Shown: positions 23,791 through 35,019 of the stretch, in pieces | How the letters are laid out: every line of letters begins with the position of its first letter | Numbering within the stretch: position 1 is the stretch's first letter | Source: Sabethes cyaneus | Taxonomy: Eukaryota > Arthropoda > Insecta > Diptera > Culicidae | Direction of reading: 5' to 3' | NCBI RefSeq assembly: GCF_943734655.1 | Contig: NC_071354.1 | Location: forward strand, 44,944,044-45,008,043 | Length of the DNA stretch: 64,000 bases | Made by a program: the position numbers and the translations under genes | The notes under the pieces: generated by a model | What the model was told of the DNA's origin: nothing | The model's database searches: none | The model's input: the letters and a program-made list of their open reading frames with translations, nothing else

Positions 23791-26044
23791 AGCTTATGAT
23801 ATTGATAAACATTGCTACTCTTCACAAGAGCAGCAATAAATCTATCTCTAGTAGAAGTCTAATGAGGAGCCTTTCACTGCGAATTACATAGTATGTATTG
23901 TATATTTACAGTATTTACTACAAATCTGGGTGTTAAGTTGAATAAGAAGTTAACCTAGCCTAACTTACAGTCTACTAATGTGGATCAAAAGATTCTTCCT
24001 CCACCGAACGCAACAACTTGACGCAGTTGGTACGGCGTGTAGCATAATTACCATTCAAAACCAGCCCAAAGTCTTTGCATTTTATTCTACAAAGTCCTTT
24101 ATAAAATATGAACTGAAGCTTTATAAATTCAATATCAATTTCCCAGATAACGGATCCGGCGAAATTTTATTATATCAATATACATAGATTCTCACGTTGT
24201 TGTTTGTATATGTACAAATACGTACAAGTAATTGTGTATTAAATTACAATTGGTGACTTTTCAACACAGCGAAGCCTTTGCTCGCGTCTGTCCGACGTCG
24301 TGGGATAAATTTTTGCTGGATGACTAAAACATAAGCTGCATCTAAACGAATACAACTGTTTTAGTGAAATAAATAAATTCGATCAGTTAAACTTTCTTTT
24401 CCTAAACTCATACCGTACCTTATACCTTATGATGTTGATACTGAAGAGTACCAATAAACCTATCTATTTTAGACCCTACATAGTAAGTGTTGTATATTTA
24501 CAGTTTTAATGAGGATGTAAGATCATCTTGCAATCAATATATTCGAAAATATGCTTTCTCCAAAGTCATACCTTACCTCATACCTTATGTTTTTGATAAA
24601 TCTAGCTATTTTTAATAATAGCAGCACTAAATCTACCTTGCCTGACAACTTTTCAACCCAACCTGAATACTATGTATTGGTAGATCGCATCGATCGTAAC
24701 AATACTTAGTATAAAATAATTTTAGATTTTTTTTAACCGAATATTGAAAAGTACTTATAATTAATTATTCTATACTAAATATTGTGTGTTTAATCACAAA
24801 TCGTGACTTTTCAACACAATTAGCCTTACATTAATCTTGTGTAAGTTGTTTGATCCAAACAGATCTTAAAATTAATTGTCCTATACTAAATATTGTGCGT
24901 TAAATTACAAGTCGTGACTTTTCAACACAATTTGCCTTACATTAATCTTGTGTACCTAAGTTGTTTGATCGAAACATGATTGTTATAAAAAAAAAGAATT
25001 TAATTTTTTACTCCCATGTCTTCGTTTGTATAATTTAAAATGAAAACTACGACTATCTCAAAAGAGTCCCAACATTATTTTCGATAAATTTGTTTTCGAA
25101 AATTTGAAAAATGCGTAGTTCTACATCTACACACAAAACTTGAACATGCTGCAAAGTATGTAATCATTCGTAATTTTGCATCAGTGCTGTAATAAAAAGG
25201 TTAAAGGGAATTGTGTCAACCTATACCGTCATGTTTGCGTTGTACTATGTAAAGCGGCCCGGTTCGTTGGATTCCCGCTTCATACCGATAGGTTGTTACA
25301 AATTTTGTCGTCGAGTTGTTTCAATAAATGTATCATGTATAGACATGTGGCATATTCTGTAACAGATAATGGCAAAATTTCAGCAGAAGCTGCCAGGTAT
25401 TGTTTTGGGTGTAACATTAACAAGAGTATGGCTGTCTGAATGTCTGAATAATAAATGTTTTCACATGTTTTCAGTTTCAGTAGCGTTAGATATACAGTTA
25501 CGTATTCTTCAAATGTTCAAAATGCAATATCTTCTAGATCGCAAATATTATGTATTCTCGTTGAGAAAATAATATTACCTAATTTTATCAATGTTTTTAT
25601 ATCTGTATATTTACTAGTATATAAAATTAATAATTTTATATTATATATTGTTTTCATCCCCTGAATTTTTCAACATTATTTACATTACATTAACTGATGA
25701 TGCTTGGATTTGTTACCTCTTACCTTATAATTTTGATAAACCTAGCTGCTCTTCACAAGAGCAGCACTAAATCTACTTTGCATTACAGCGTTAATGGAAC
25801 TCGAATACTATGCATTGATAGATCGCATCGATCGTAACAATACTTAGTATAAAATAATTTTAGATTATTTTTAACTGAATATTTAAAAGTACATCAAATT
25901 AATTATCCTATTTTATAGGTGCGTTTTATCAGACGTGGTGACTTTTCGTCACGATTGGCCTTACATTAATATTAGCCTAAATTGTTTGTTATAAACACAA
26001 TTGTTATAAAAGCAAGAAGTAAATTTGGTTTTTAGAACTACCTA
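23791..26044 (+). repeat. Array modules with block G copy 2
   Basis: Hairpin cores lie at about 23,811, 24,602 and 25,745 (the last a perfect stem GCTGCTCTT/AAGAGCAGC). A deletion variant of the core is near 24,430. Nested hairpins lie at 24,667 and 25,805. 25,015-25,930 is collinear with 18,040-18,900. Frames of 60-90 codons at 25,176-25,664 are not conserved in that paralogue and are not called as genes. Confidence 0.7.
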
Positions 26045-26117
26045 GGTGAAATAAAAGTCGAAATTTTTTTCACGATTTAATTCCACTTTCCAGTTTCGAC
26101 TTTCTTTCATTCAGTTC
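26045..26117. mobile_element. Internally deleted TGAAAGAAA miniature element
   Basis: The left arm GTGAAATAAAAGTCGAAATT and the right arm AGTTTCGACTTTCTTTCA are joined with the centre missing. It lies at the same relative position (after TTTTTAGAACTACCTAGG) as the copy at 17,627. Confidence 0.6.
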
Positions 26118-26879
26118 TGAAAGCTAAATTTATTGCTTGCTCTTATAACAATTTCCACCGCCATTCGTAATAATATATGGTTCACTCCATCCCGAGTGAC
26201 CCCACCGGTTGTAACCGATCATCTCCGATTTCAACCAAATTTGTAATAATTGCTCATACATACCACACATTCAATTTGTCAAACATTTTTCTCAGATTTT
26301 CACTCATTCCAATGTCTCTTAATCAAATTGATGTAGAGTCATGCCCACATACTTTTACATACTATACATGCTATCTCAAAAGAGTCACAAGTTTGTTTAC
26401 GATTAATTTTGTTAAAAGTGTTCGCGAGGAGCTTTTATATAAAAAATTACTCGAAGAAAAAAAAACAGTATTCGCGATTTAGGAGCCTATTACGTTGCGA
26501 AAATTTGAAGAATGCGCAATTCTATATCTAACATTAGCAAAAGTATGTCTGTCTGAATGTCTGAATATTAAGCGCATTCACATGGATTCACGTTTAGTAA
26601 CGCTAGATATACAATTACGCACTCTTCTAATTTTCAAAATGCAATATATTCTAGACCGGAAATATTGTTTATTGTCGTTGAGAAAATAATATTATCTAAT
26701 TCTATCAATGTTTTTATATCTGAATATTTACAAGTATATAAAACTAGTAACCTTATATTAAACATCGTGTCCTCAACTGATTTTAGATTGTGTTGATTGA
26801 TTTTTCAACATTATTTACATGACATTAATTGGTAAAGTTTGGTTTTCTTTCCTCATTCCTGATGGTTTTGATAAACCTA

Positions 26880-26900
26880 GCTACTCCTCATAGTAGCAGC
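26880..26900. repeat. Last recognisable hairpin core of the array
   Basis: Here the arms are GCTACT and AGTAGC with loop CCTCAT, a perfect stem in which both sides differ from the common GCTACCCTT/AAGAGCAGC form. Beyond about 26,960 the module sequences stop. Confidence 0.75.
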
Positions 26901-26960
26901 AATAAAACTACGTTTTAGAATGACTGATTTTAAAATCCTATAATACTATGCATTGCCACG

Positions 26961-27366
26961 ACCCTTCCTAATAATATAAGAATCATTCAATCGCAAGTGA
27001 CCAACCACACCGACTGTAACCGATCATCTCCGATTTCAACCAAATTTAGAATAATTATTAGAATAATAATAGTTCGAAAACAAACACTATGATGAAGCCA
27101 GCCATGATGTAGGCGAAATACGTATCTGTTCCGAATAAATACGCTCCAAAACTTCAGCTTCTTTTGGTGCCGATCACTGTAGTTCTAGAAAAAAACACAT
27201 GAATTTTGGTATAATGATACACTCTGAGATGATCTGATATTCAAATCAACTCAAATCAATAAAAAAAAATTGTACAAAAATGATCAGCAATTCATAGAGG
27301 ACCACATGCACATACCAAAATAGGTCACTTAACGAATCGCCGTCGAAAGTAATGAAACAAAGGTAT
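26961..27366. other. Junction DNA without a visible gene
   Basis: It begins with a few short direct repeats (ATTAGAATAAT) and then unique AT-rich sequence. No reading frame, RNA or repeat could be supported. Confidence 0.4.
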
Positions 27367-27808
27367 TTGTAGTATCCAAACTGTTTGGGACAAGAAGACG
27401 GGATTCGATCTGAATTTCACCCCCTCTCTGCCTAAACGTTTTTCTAAAATTTGACCTCTTCTTATCCACATACTTCGCAGCCGGCTGTTAGAGTACAGGA
27501 TAGTTACGGGGCTAGCGTAACAAACCTACTAGACTCTATCTAGCAGCACCGCCTAGCCGAGCTTCGAACATACGACGAGTGGCTTGTTAGAGACCAGTGT
27601 CGTACCTCGAAGCTAACTGGGTGGGCGGTACATCGCAGATATTGATGAACTTTGAATCCGTTCCGGCTGTAGTTGGCTCCCATTATATTTTGGTTTGATC
27701 AGCGGACTCCCTAGCTACTTAATTAAGCGTTGCTTCAATGACCCTCCCTTAGCTAATTTTCCGCACTTTCTCCTTCACGTCTTGTCCCACGCTGTTTGGA
27801 TACTACAA
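27367..27808. mobile_element. 442-bp TIR element with GC-richer hairpin core
   Basis: The left end TTGTAGTATCCAAACTGTTT and the right end AAACAGC-type inverse GCTGTTTGGATACTACAA match over about 35 bases, including GGGACAAG/CTTGTCCC. Its centre has a second stem AGCTTCGA...TACGAC / GTCGTA...TCGAAGCT (about 27,560-27,616). It is clearly less AT-rich than its surroundings. No tRNA-like fold could be supported, and the target duplication is unclear. Confidence 0.65.
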
Positions 27809-28299
27809 GTAATTCCGGTGCCTTCGCTAAGCATTACAAAGTCGTTCAGTCCTTATTAGGGCTATATAAACTAGTAATTGAAGCTGTTTTGAATTTTCTG
27901 CACTTGAACATCGATACTGGTTTCAGTATTAGAAGACGACTTGCTCTACATTCATAGTCCTACGTAAGATCTGCGCTCGTTACATTCTAATGCACTACAC
28001 ATTATGTTGTTTAGGTTGCATTGCTGTCTATTTGTGTCATAAATTCTACTAACTGTTGTGATTATAGGCAAAATAATATTCACAACAATTATGATCACAA
28101 TAATTGAAATAAAAAAATTGACGGAAATTGTCTGAGTTTCGCTTGGTTGTGAATCTACCTGTGTATCGTAGCAATTCTGTTGTGTACAGAAAATAATTGA
28201 AAGCGTAATCAGTTGTTTTGCAGCAGCTAATGGCGAAATCAGTCAAGCAACTATGTTTGACGTTTTGTTCGTACTGCCAGTTCTGTCGCGGAGCGAAAA
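27809..28299. other. No gene seen
   Basis: AT-rich sequence. Minus-strand frames near 28,049-28,458 are short and lack recognisable motifs; the part after 28,250 is the antisense of the mariner remnant. Confidence 0.35.
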
Positions 28300-28339
28300 A
28301 GTTGGACATCGCGAGGCACTTCGTGTCTGTCGATGGCTG

Positions 28340-28545
28340 ACGGTCAGCGTGAAGTGGAATGTCCAAGCAGGCTGTGAATGGCGAGATATACAGTGAAAAG
28401 TGCCTGCCGGGGGTTGCCGCTTACATGAAGAAGTATCACACGAAGGAGGAGGAATCATCAGGTATCAGCATCTGTGGCCGAAGCAGCAAGTTGCTCACAA
28501 TCGTGTGGAGGACTTGTACTTTGCCCATCTCGCCCGTGTCATCAT
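28340..28545 (+). pseudogene. Mariner-type transposase fragment (probable)
   Basis: The conceptual frame around 28,372 gives AVNGEIYSEKCLPG...MKKYHTKEE. It resembles the block before the second catalytic Asp in mariner transposases (a pattern like N-DIY---CL------F--K-H). A one-base shift later gives YQHLWPKQQVAHN, which could correspond to the FWPD-A--HY motif with the Asp lost. A better preserved cousin is at 52,548-53,040 (IYQKECCEKGLLLFL then CCHY). The fragment is frameshifted and lacks both ends. The identification is moderate because it rests on short motif similarity. Confidence 0.45.
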
Positions 28546-28754
28546 TTACCTGAGGAGGACGGGAAGGAAAACGGAGGGAATAAGAGAGGGAGGAATAGGG
28601 AATTTGGACAACACAAACACATATATACCGAGTGATTTTTGTACCCCCGAGGGGATACTGCAATCCTTGGTAGTTGACTTATCAATAGTACACGCACTTG
28701 GAGATATGTATATTCATGATAAATAAGAGCCTATATAGCTCTGTACCGCTTTCG

Positions 28755-28955
28755 GTAAGAAACTACCCAATGAATCGGATTCCTTCAATTCCAGCTCTCG
28801 GAAGTAAACACCAGCACCCGCGTGTGCGACCTTCGTACAAGGAACCATTGGTTTAACAGATCACATGTCGGAAACTTTCCTTTCCATGATAGCCTGACCA
28901 GAACTTCCTCTCTAGAAGGAAAGTTACTTGAGAAATTTTTGGGCGAACCTTAAGT
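28755..28955 (-). pseudogene. LOA-clade RNase H fragment
   Basis: The reverse complement matches 60,818-60,990 closely (shared GAGAGGAAG..TCAGGCTA, TGGTTCCTTGTACGAAGGT, GGTGCTGGTGTTTAC, GAGCTGGAATTG). It covers the start of the RNase H domain of the LOA-type ORF2 described there. Stops and a frameshift break it (for instance TGATCTGTTAAACCA where the other copy reads Tyr-Thr-Asp). Both ends are truncated. Confidence 0.75.
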
Positions 28956-29534
28956 GGTTGAAAACAAACTAATAATATTCTTATTCACCGTAACTTGATT
29001 CATCAAATAAAGTTGACTTATTTTGATATGGGACTATGTCTCACTGTGGAGTGTCATTCCATAATTTAGATTCTAGTTACCGTCATGAAAGTATGAAAGA
29101 TTTTGAACGCTAATAGCTCTGTAAATTATGTATGAGTTTTATCGGTTTTGGATACCGATCGAATCATAATAGGTGTAACAATTATGTCGTTTCAATTTTC
29201 TTTTATAATTACTGAATAGTGAAAATGAACGAAAAACTTCCAAGTTAAATTTCTTCATACATTTTCTTCGCGATCGTCTTGCTTCACAGGCAGGGACAAC
29301 AGTTAAATATACCATGTGTTTACTATGATTTCAATTACTTTCGTTTTAGAAAAAAAGCAAGAGAATTTCCCCATCCAACCGATGGAAATTTTTAGCTAAC
29401 GACGATATCCTTAGCAAGTAGAGCTATTTTGCCCTTCTCAAAGCGCTATGATAAGTATATAAGTATATAACCCTTATTAGGTCGGTAGTTCTTTATGGAC
29501 CCGAAGGTGTGAAAAACTCGACTTCGGGCGGAAG
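28956..29534. other. No gene seen
   Basis: AT-rich intergenic DNA. No repeat with a partner in the window and no supportable frame. Confidence 0.35.
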
Positions 29535-30000
29535 CACAGTGGGACCATTCTGGAAAAAGACGGTCAAAAATCTTTCGTGACCACTTTTCTTATAGAAAGT
29601 TATGTATTTCGATGATATCAAAAAGTTAGTAGAACATGTGAAGCCAGTGAGATAAGGTTTTGTGTACAAAAAGGTTAATAAACTGATTTAAAGGGGTCAC
29701 AACAGAAAGCCAATTATATCTCGCAAACCATATGACGTAGATTCCTAGTATCTTCGGCAAAGTTAGATAAAATTTATAGTTCTACAATTTTGCTGAACAC
29801 ATAAACTTGCTATCTAGTTCCTACAAAAAATTAATGGTTTTCAAGTGTGACATCCCCTTAATATCAAATTATAAGAAAAAGTAGAGAGATGCAAAAGAGT
29901 ACTTCAAGTAACTTCTCCGAAGACACCACCAACGGTCACAAACTTCAGGAAAGGCGAGAAAATACTTTTGACCGTCTTTTTTCAAGATGGTCCCGCTATG
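29535..30000. mobile_element. 466-bp TIR element, CACAGTGGGACC type
   Basis: The left CACAGTGGGACCATTCTGG then AAAAAGACGGTCAAAA; the right TTTTGACCGTCTTTTTTCAA then GATGGTCCCGCTATG. The arms match over about 40 bases. It is non-coding: the 29,889-30,137 frame crosses the right arm. Its outer CACAGTGGG resembles the ends of the elements at 1,827 and 20,171, suggesting a related transposase. Confidence 0.65.
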
Positions 30001-30432
30001 GGAAGGTGCCACGGGCGACATTTGGCGGAGACTTATTAACCTCACGGGCCAAAAGCGTTAACTTTGCAAGAAAAGGTCCTAGAGATTTGCAATCTTCTTC
30101 AAAAACATGTGTTTTGAGTCCTTCAATAATCACCTAGAACCATGTATTGTTGTAAAGTGCAACCAACATAAGCTAATTGTGAAAAACTTATTTTTAAATA
30201 ACTTCCAAAGAAAATGCTCTATAGCTCTGCACTCTATAGAGATAGAAATGTCATTTCTTTAACAAAGTCGTTTGCCTTTATATTTTCTATAACTTTGCCG
30301 AAGAAACCATGTGTCTATCTACTGACACACAAAAAAGCGGACCTGTATCGAGACTCTAGCGAACGCAAAATACATAATACGTATGCTTGCCGTACTCTCA
30401 TTTGGGTGGTTTGGGGGGTGGGTACGTTTGTA

Positions 30433-30652
30433 CACCCAAAAAAATCGACACGTCGCATCCACGTGAAAATTCATGTAAACTTCTGTACAGCAACTTACGT
30501 GAACTTCATGTACTAGTTAATGGAAAAATTGATAAAATTTACCGGGATCGCACGTAGACTGGTTAGTATGAGTGCGAGTTACCAACAATTCACGTGAATT
30601 CACAATTCACGTATGTTTTCACGTAAGCTTGACGTGCGAATTTTTTTGAGTG
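30433..30652. mobile_element. 220-bp TA-flanked miniature element
   Basis: The left end CACCCAAAAAAATCGACACG and the right end CGTGCGAATTTTTTTGAGTG are inverse, with further ACGTGAA-type repeats inside. TA duplicates at 30,431-30,432 and 30,653-30,654. The inverted paralogue near 56,615 lacks it, which confirms insertion. A Tc1/mariner-mobilised type is likely from the TA duplication. Confidence 0.8.
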
Positions 30653-30691
30653 TAGTACTCGACCCAAGCTTTAAGGTGAAGCACTGATTTT

Positions 30692-31958
30692 CCATTCAAC
30701 AATTTGGGTTTTATTACACACTTGAGTAATTCTTGCTGAAACGGGGCCACCTCGTTCACCAAGGGGTCTAACAGGTTAAAAAAAGTTGAATTTTGAGCAA
30801 ACCTTGATATCTATATCATGTGATATATTATAAATTTGCCATGAAATAACTAACAAATGGCCCGGTTTTGTAAAGAAGAATAGAGAAAAATATCAAATAG
30901 AGTAAAAAATTTTTTTGGCGGCCATCTTGGATTTTATCAAAAAAATCGCCGTCTTCACCATGAGCTCTCCAACCGATTTTCATTTTAAAACCACCATTGG
31001 AAAGCTGAGAAAAAATGCTACAAGATACATTCATAAAATTGGGTGTGCAATGGCATTTACTGAATAAAACAACCAGTTATTTGTAGCATGGTTCACAATG
31101 TTCATATAATTATTGTGATATTTCAAAAATTTGCCTTGAAAACAACTACAAACGATGCAATTTTGTAAAAAGGAGAGATTGGGTTTATAAATGAAGTGAA
31201 AAAAATCGACGGCCATCTTGGATTTGGCCGCCATGTTGGATTTTATCAAAAAATCGCCGTTTTCGCCATGAGTCCCCCAACGTTCACTTTGTTTATAAGT
31301 CCTATCTCTCCTCTTTACATAACCGTGTCGTTTGTAATTCGCTTCATAGCAAATTTTGGAAATATCACAATAATTATATGGAAATTGTGAACCTTGCTAC
31401 AAATAACTGGCTCTTTTAGTCAGCAAATGCCATTACACATCTAATTTTATGAATGTATCTTGTAGCATTTTTGCTCAGCTTTCAGCTGGTGGTCTTAAAA
31501 TAAAAATCGGTTGGGGGGGGGGAGGGTGCCTGGGGAAACAGCGATTTTTAGATAAAATCCAATATGGCGACCAAATCCAAGCTGTCCGCCAAATTTTTTT
31601 ACTCTTTTTGAAAGCCCTGTTTTTTTTCAAAACTGGGCCATTTGTTAGTTGTTTGATGGCAAATTTATGGAATATCACATGATACAGATCTCAAGGTTAG
31701 CTCAAAATTCAACTTTTTTTGAACCTCCCTTAGGTCCCTTGGCGAACGAGGAGTCCACTATTTTGAGGTATCAAAATTGTAATTCTTATTTTTTAACCAT
31801 TTTCAATAAATTAAGCGCAAAACTTCCGATATTAGATCACCTCGTGTCAGTAGTGGTCTCGTTTCAGCGAGAATTTCTCATTTATGATAACTTTAATGAC
31901 CAAAATTGGACATGAAAACCGCAATAAGAGTACGATAAAACTTACATTGTTACTTGGG
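30692..31958. mobile_element. 1.27-kb foldback element, CCCAAGTAACA family
   Basis: Large inverted arms: 30,735-31,120 pairs with about 31,380-31,860 (AAATTTGCCATGAAATAACTA and its inverse; GGCGATTTTTTTGATAAAATCC; TTCTTGCTGAAACGGGGCC against the inverse of the right side). The outer right end GTTACTTGGG matches the end of the 108-bp element at 19,940. The empty site is seen in the inverted paralogue at about 56,582 (GATTTCATAAATCC), consistent with a TT duplication. The several 60-88-codon frames here are mirror images of the arms. Confidence 0.75.
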
Positions 31959-32335
31959 TTCATAAATCCACTTGCCCCATTTTACCCCATAGGCTCGTAA
32001 AGCTATGGAAATTTCAAGCTTGAATATGCGATAGCTTAGCAAGTAAAGTTCCAAGTGATTTGCAGTCTTCTGCAAAAACGTGTATTTTGAGTGCTTCGAT
32101 GATTGCCTAGAACAACGTATTCTTGTAAAATACAGCTAACAAAAGCTAGGTATGAAAAAGTAATTTATAAAGAAGTTTCAAAGAATATGATCTATAGTTC
32201 AGCACTCGATAAAGATAGAAATTTTATGTCTTCGGCAAAGCTACTTGTTTTTACATTATTTACAACTTTGCCGAAGAAACTATGTCCAAATTTCCTAACA
32301 CAAAAAAGTTGTGGCCCAAGATCGAGCACGAACCG

Positions 32336-33265
32336 AGCTAATACGAGCAACAGAGGCAAACAAATACAAAATTCCATTAATTTTTCAGTTGAATGCACAT
32401 AATAAATTCATAAATAGAGCATTTTTTGAAAAACACCTGGAACTTAGCTGTAGCGTTTCTCTGAGCGTTTCAACCAGTTGAATGGCACAATAAAAAAATT
32501 AATCAATGCGGGACATTTTCCGGGACGCTTAGTGTTCCGAGACAAACCATCCAAATCCGGTATGTCTGTTAAGCCAAGCACAGCAGCTTTTTGGTCGGCG
32601 AAAAATTAATGTTGGCTGGTGCAAACATGACAGAAAAGGCGGTTTTCTGATAAAATCCATTAAGCCTCAGGATGGACGTCAATTTTTTTTTTCACTCAAT
32701 TTTCCTATCCTTCTTCTTTACAAAATCGTGTCGTGTGTTATATATGGTTTATAGCAAATTTAGGAAATATCACACGATAAAGATGTCCAGGTTTGCTAAA
32801 AAATCAACTTTTTCTAAAACTTAGCAAATGAGGGGTCCACTGTAAAATACCTCGATTGAAAGTGAAAATTTTATTTTTTAACCATTTCCAACTAATCAAG
32901 CATGAAACTTTCAACATTTAAGGTGAAGATCGCCAGAGTCCATTTGCTTTTTTACTGATTTCAATACTTGTTGCCACTATCGTTTTGTTGAGAATAGAGT
33001 TGTTAGTAGTAAGTAATAACCTGCTATGAACAATTATGAATCGTAGAATCATGGAGAAAGTTTGTTCAACAGCCTTTGTCTTAAGATGGCGTAAGTAAGA
33101 ATCGCACATCTATTTTTGCTGTTGAACTAGATCCGACAGTAATTCTATCACGTAAAATGTTGTTTGCGGTGAATTTATCGATATTATCGACACTTAACGA
33201 CCTTTAATTTAATAGCGAAAATAATTAGTCAATTTCATGCTCAAATGTTTACGTTGGCATCACTC
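32336..33265. repeat. TE scrap and AT-rich DNA
   Basis: 32,640-32,930 (TTTTCTGATAAAATCC, CTTTACAAAATCGTGTCGTG, GCAAATTTAGGAAATATCAC) is a half copy of the arm of the 30,692 foldback. The rest has no recognisable gene. Confidence 0.5.
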
Positions 33266-33786
33266 CATATAAACGTCCGTTCCCTTAGCAACGTACAACA
33301 ACGACGGTCGCGGATTCGGAATTGCAATCGAAATGAAGTGAAGTTTTTCCTATCAATTCAAGTGAACAATTTGGGCAAAATGATTATAATATCTCTCTAA
33401 ATAACTGTTCGGGTGATAAATTAAAGTTTTTTGTGCCTCAAGTTAAGTTTCGCAAGTGATTTGACGACTGAAACGGCTGCAAAAAATTAATGAAAAACCG
33501 ACGGCGAAAAAGTGAAAATATAGTGATGAATATTAATTGGTCACTAATCTCAGTATTTAGTGTAATTAATGGCCGAAAAAGTAATAGAACTTATAGAATG
33601 CTATGTTTAGTGCTTTGAGTTGCAAGATCTTATTACGGCTAGCAGGTTAGTTGAACTAATTTTATATTTTTATAATGGTTTCCCGAGTCTATGGTAGCAT
33701 GTTGGTACACTGAAGAAGGGAAACGAAGGGTGATATTCGGTGCCATGCTGACTGCCATAAATGGACTTTGACGACCTTGTCGTTAA
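33266..33786 (+). repeat. Dispersed repeat Y, copy 1
   Basis: Collinear with 43,925-44,437 from ACGTCCGTTCCCTT to GACCTTGTCGTTAAA, with scattered substitutions. There is no long frame and no inverted ends. It may be the 5' region of a non-LTR retrotransposon or another non-coding element; the type is unknown. Confidence 0.7.
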
Positions 33787-34439
33787 AGACTTGTCAATTG
33801 TGGCCCCGTTTCACCGAGTATTACTGCGAGAATCAGCAACTCATATCTCATGAACCAAGCATCGAAAAACCAATATTTTTGTACGGAAATGTAAGCAAAC
33901 TTTATAAGGCAATCCAGGAATAATACCATTTGAAAAATGGATGTCCACAAAATTTTCAACGAAAAAATGGAAAACTCCAAATGATCGAATGTTGTTCCAA
34001 TAGTGATGTCCGTGCCACAGCGCACGTAGTTTGCAAAACAATCGCGTGATTTAAGCTTTAAGGTTCGGCGATAACATTATTTCTAGCAGTATTGTGAGTT
34101 GGCCTTTTGGATTGTGTGATTTAAAACTGTTGAACTGCTCGGGTGGGAAACCTTGATTAGTTTCCTTCAAAATACTAAAACATATTTTAAGTCGTATTTT
34201 TGCAATTGGAACTAGCCCTAAAATTATTCTAATATTCTAGTTTCAGATATTTCCAAGTTGCCACTCACGGTGGTAAGGCTGTTATATTTCACTAAAACTT
34301 CAAAATCGCAATACAAGCCCCAACCCAACTAACCCACCATTCGATATGTAGGTCCTAGGTCCTCCTAGAACGAGGAAATAACAGGCCAGTTTCGTGCATT
34401 TCAAATTTCATCTAACATAATTTCACGCCGATGCATCGG
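33787..34439. other. No gene seen
   Basis: AT-rich DNA with unsupported short frames. It is the transition towards a less AT-rich, CpG-containing stretch after 34,440. Confidence 0.35.
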
Positions 34440-35019
34440 CAGAGGAGTGTAGTGTAGCAACCTGCTTACCGGTTCGTTCGGTTTGGATTTGAAGTGACAA
34501 AACCTATCCGATTCTTCACGGTACAGTGATTCTAATGAGAGATCGGGTTAAACATATCCGCCAGCCGCGCCGCGGCCAGCTAGCAACCGACCGCACGTAT
34601 TTCCGTCTTTTTTTGCTTTTTGGAGTCATTAGGTCGGTCTAAAATTTAAAAAAAAAAACGAATGTATGTGCACCTACCTACGTGTGCACCCCAAACAGTC
34701 AGTCGTTCATGGACACGCAAGCGGGCGGCGGGCAGACGACTGCGGCCCACCGTCGTCGCCGTCTTTCGCGATTCGCATCGAATCGTCAAGTTTTCGAGCA
34801 GCGCAATTTTAATTTTAATTTGCGCTTCGCTTGTCGATTATCAGGTTGACATGAGGATTTGCATATAGCAGCGCGGCTCGTGTCGAAAACCCGGTGGATA
34901 TGACGGTGTCGTGTGTCGGCCGAGGGTCACCTATCGTCGTTTTCTGCAGTGCCGTCGCGCCGCGATGCCGCTCGTTTCGTGCTATTCTTTGTTTTTAATT
35001 TGAATTTGTTTCCCCGTAA
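34440..35019 (+). promoter_or_regulatory. Possible promoter and 5' UTR region
   Basis: Base composition changes sharply (for example GCCGCGCCGCGGCC near 34,565 and CGTCGTCGCC near 34,752), unlike the repeats on the left. An initiator-like TCAGTC lies at 34,699-34,704. No TATA box is at the right distance and no exact downstream element was found. The stretch precedes the possible exon at 35,020. This is inference from composition and short motifs only. Confidence 0.25.

Larger units (their letters stand above)
1..26960. repeat. Large array of diverged hairpin-bearing tandem modules
   Basis: An AT-rich region is built from repeated modules about 340 to 2,500 bases apart. Each module has an upstream block (ACCTTATGATTTTGATAAA or variants), a short hairpin, CAATAAATCTA or variants, a variable spacer, then a palindrome on the theme ACTATG...CATAGT followed by TATTGTATATTTACAG. 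About 30 copies are recognisable, for example at 1,340, 1,685, 3,083, 4,790, 5,906, 8,652, 10,118, 10,816, 12,361, 13,276, 15,275, 15,804, 18,735, 22,949, 23,379, 24,602, 25,745 and 26,880. Degenerate copies lie near 76, 11,337, 13,796 and 16,325. Open frames inside recur only because the DNA is repeated; they carry no recognisable domain and several run across TIR arms. I do not recognise the family. It could be a complex satellite or an amplified non-autonomous element. Confidence 0.85.
30041..32335 (+). repeat. Dispersed repeat X, copy 1, carrying two insertions
   Basis: 30,041-30,430, 30,655-30,691 and 31,961-32,335 together are collinear with the inverse of 56,232-57,009 (anchors GGTCCTAGAGATTTGCAA, CTTTGCCGAAGAAAC, GTACTCGACC, CATAAATCC, CTTCTGCAAAAACG). 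The gaps are the elements 30,433-30,652 and 30,692-31,958. Frames at 30,214-30,516 and 32,103-32,402 lie within this repeat and show no domain. Confidence 0.75.

Noticed and set aside
1..26960. CRISPR-like or tRNA-like repeats
   Set aside because: Spacing is irregular, units are long and eukaryotic context is clear; stems do not form a cloverleaf.
1..26960. Hammerhead-type ribozyme in the repeated hairpins
   Set aside because: The conserved CUGAUGA and GAAA core motifs were not found near the stems.
27367..27808. tRNA or SINE-type RNA polymerase III gene
   Set aside because: No convincing A and B boxes or cloverleaf could be placed; TIRs explain the element better.
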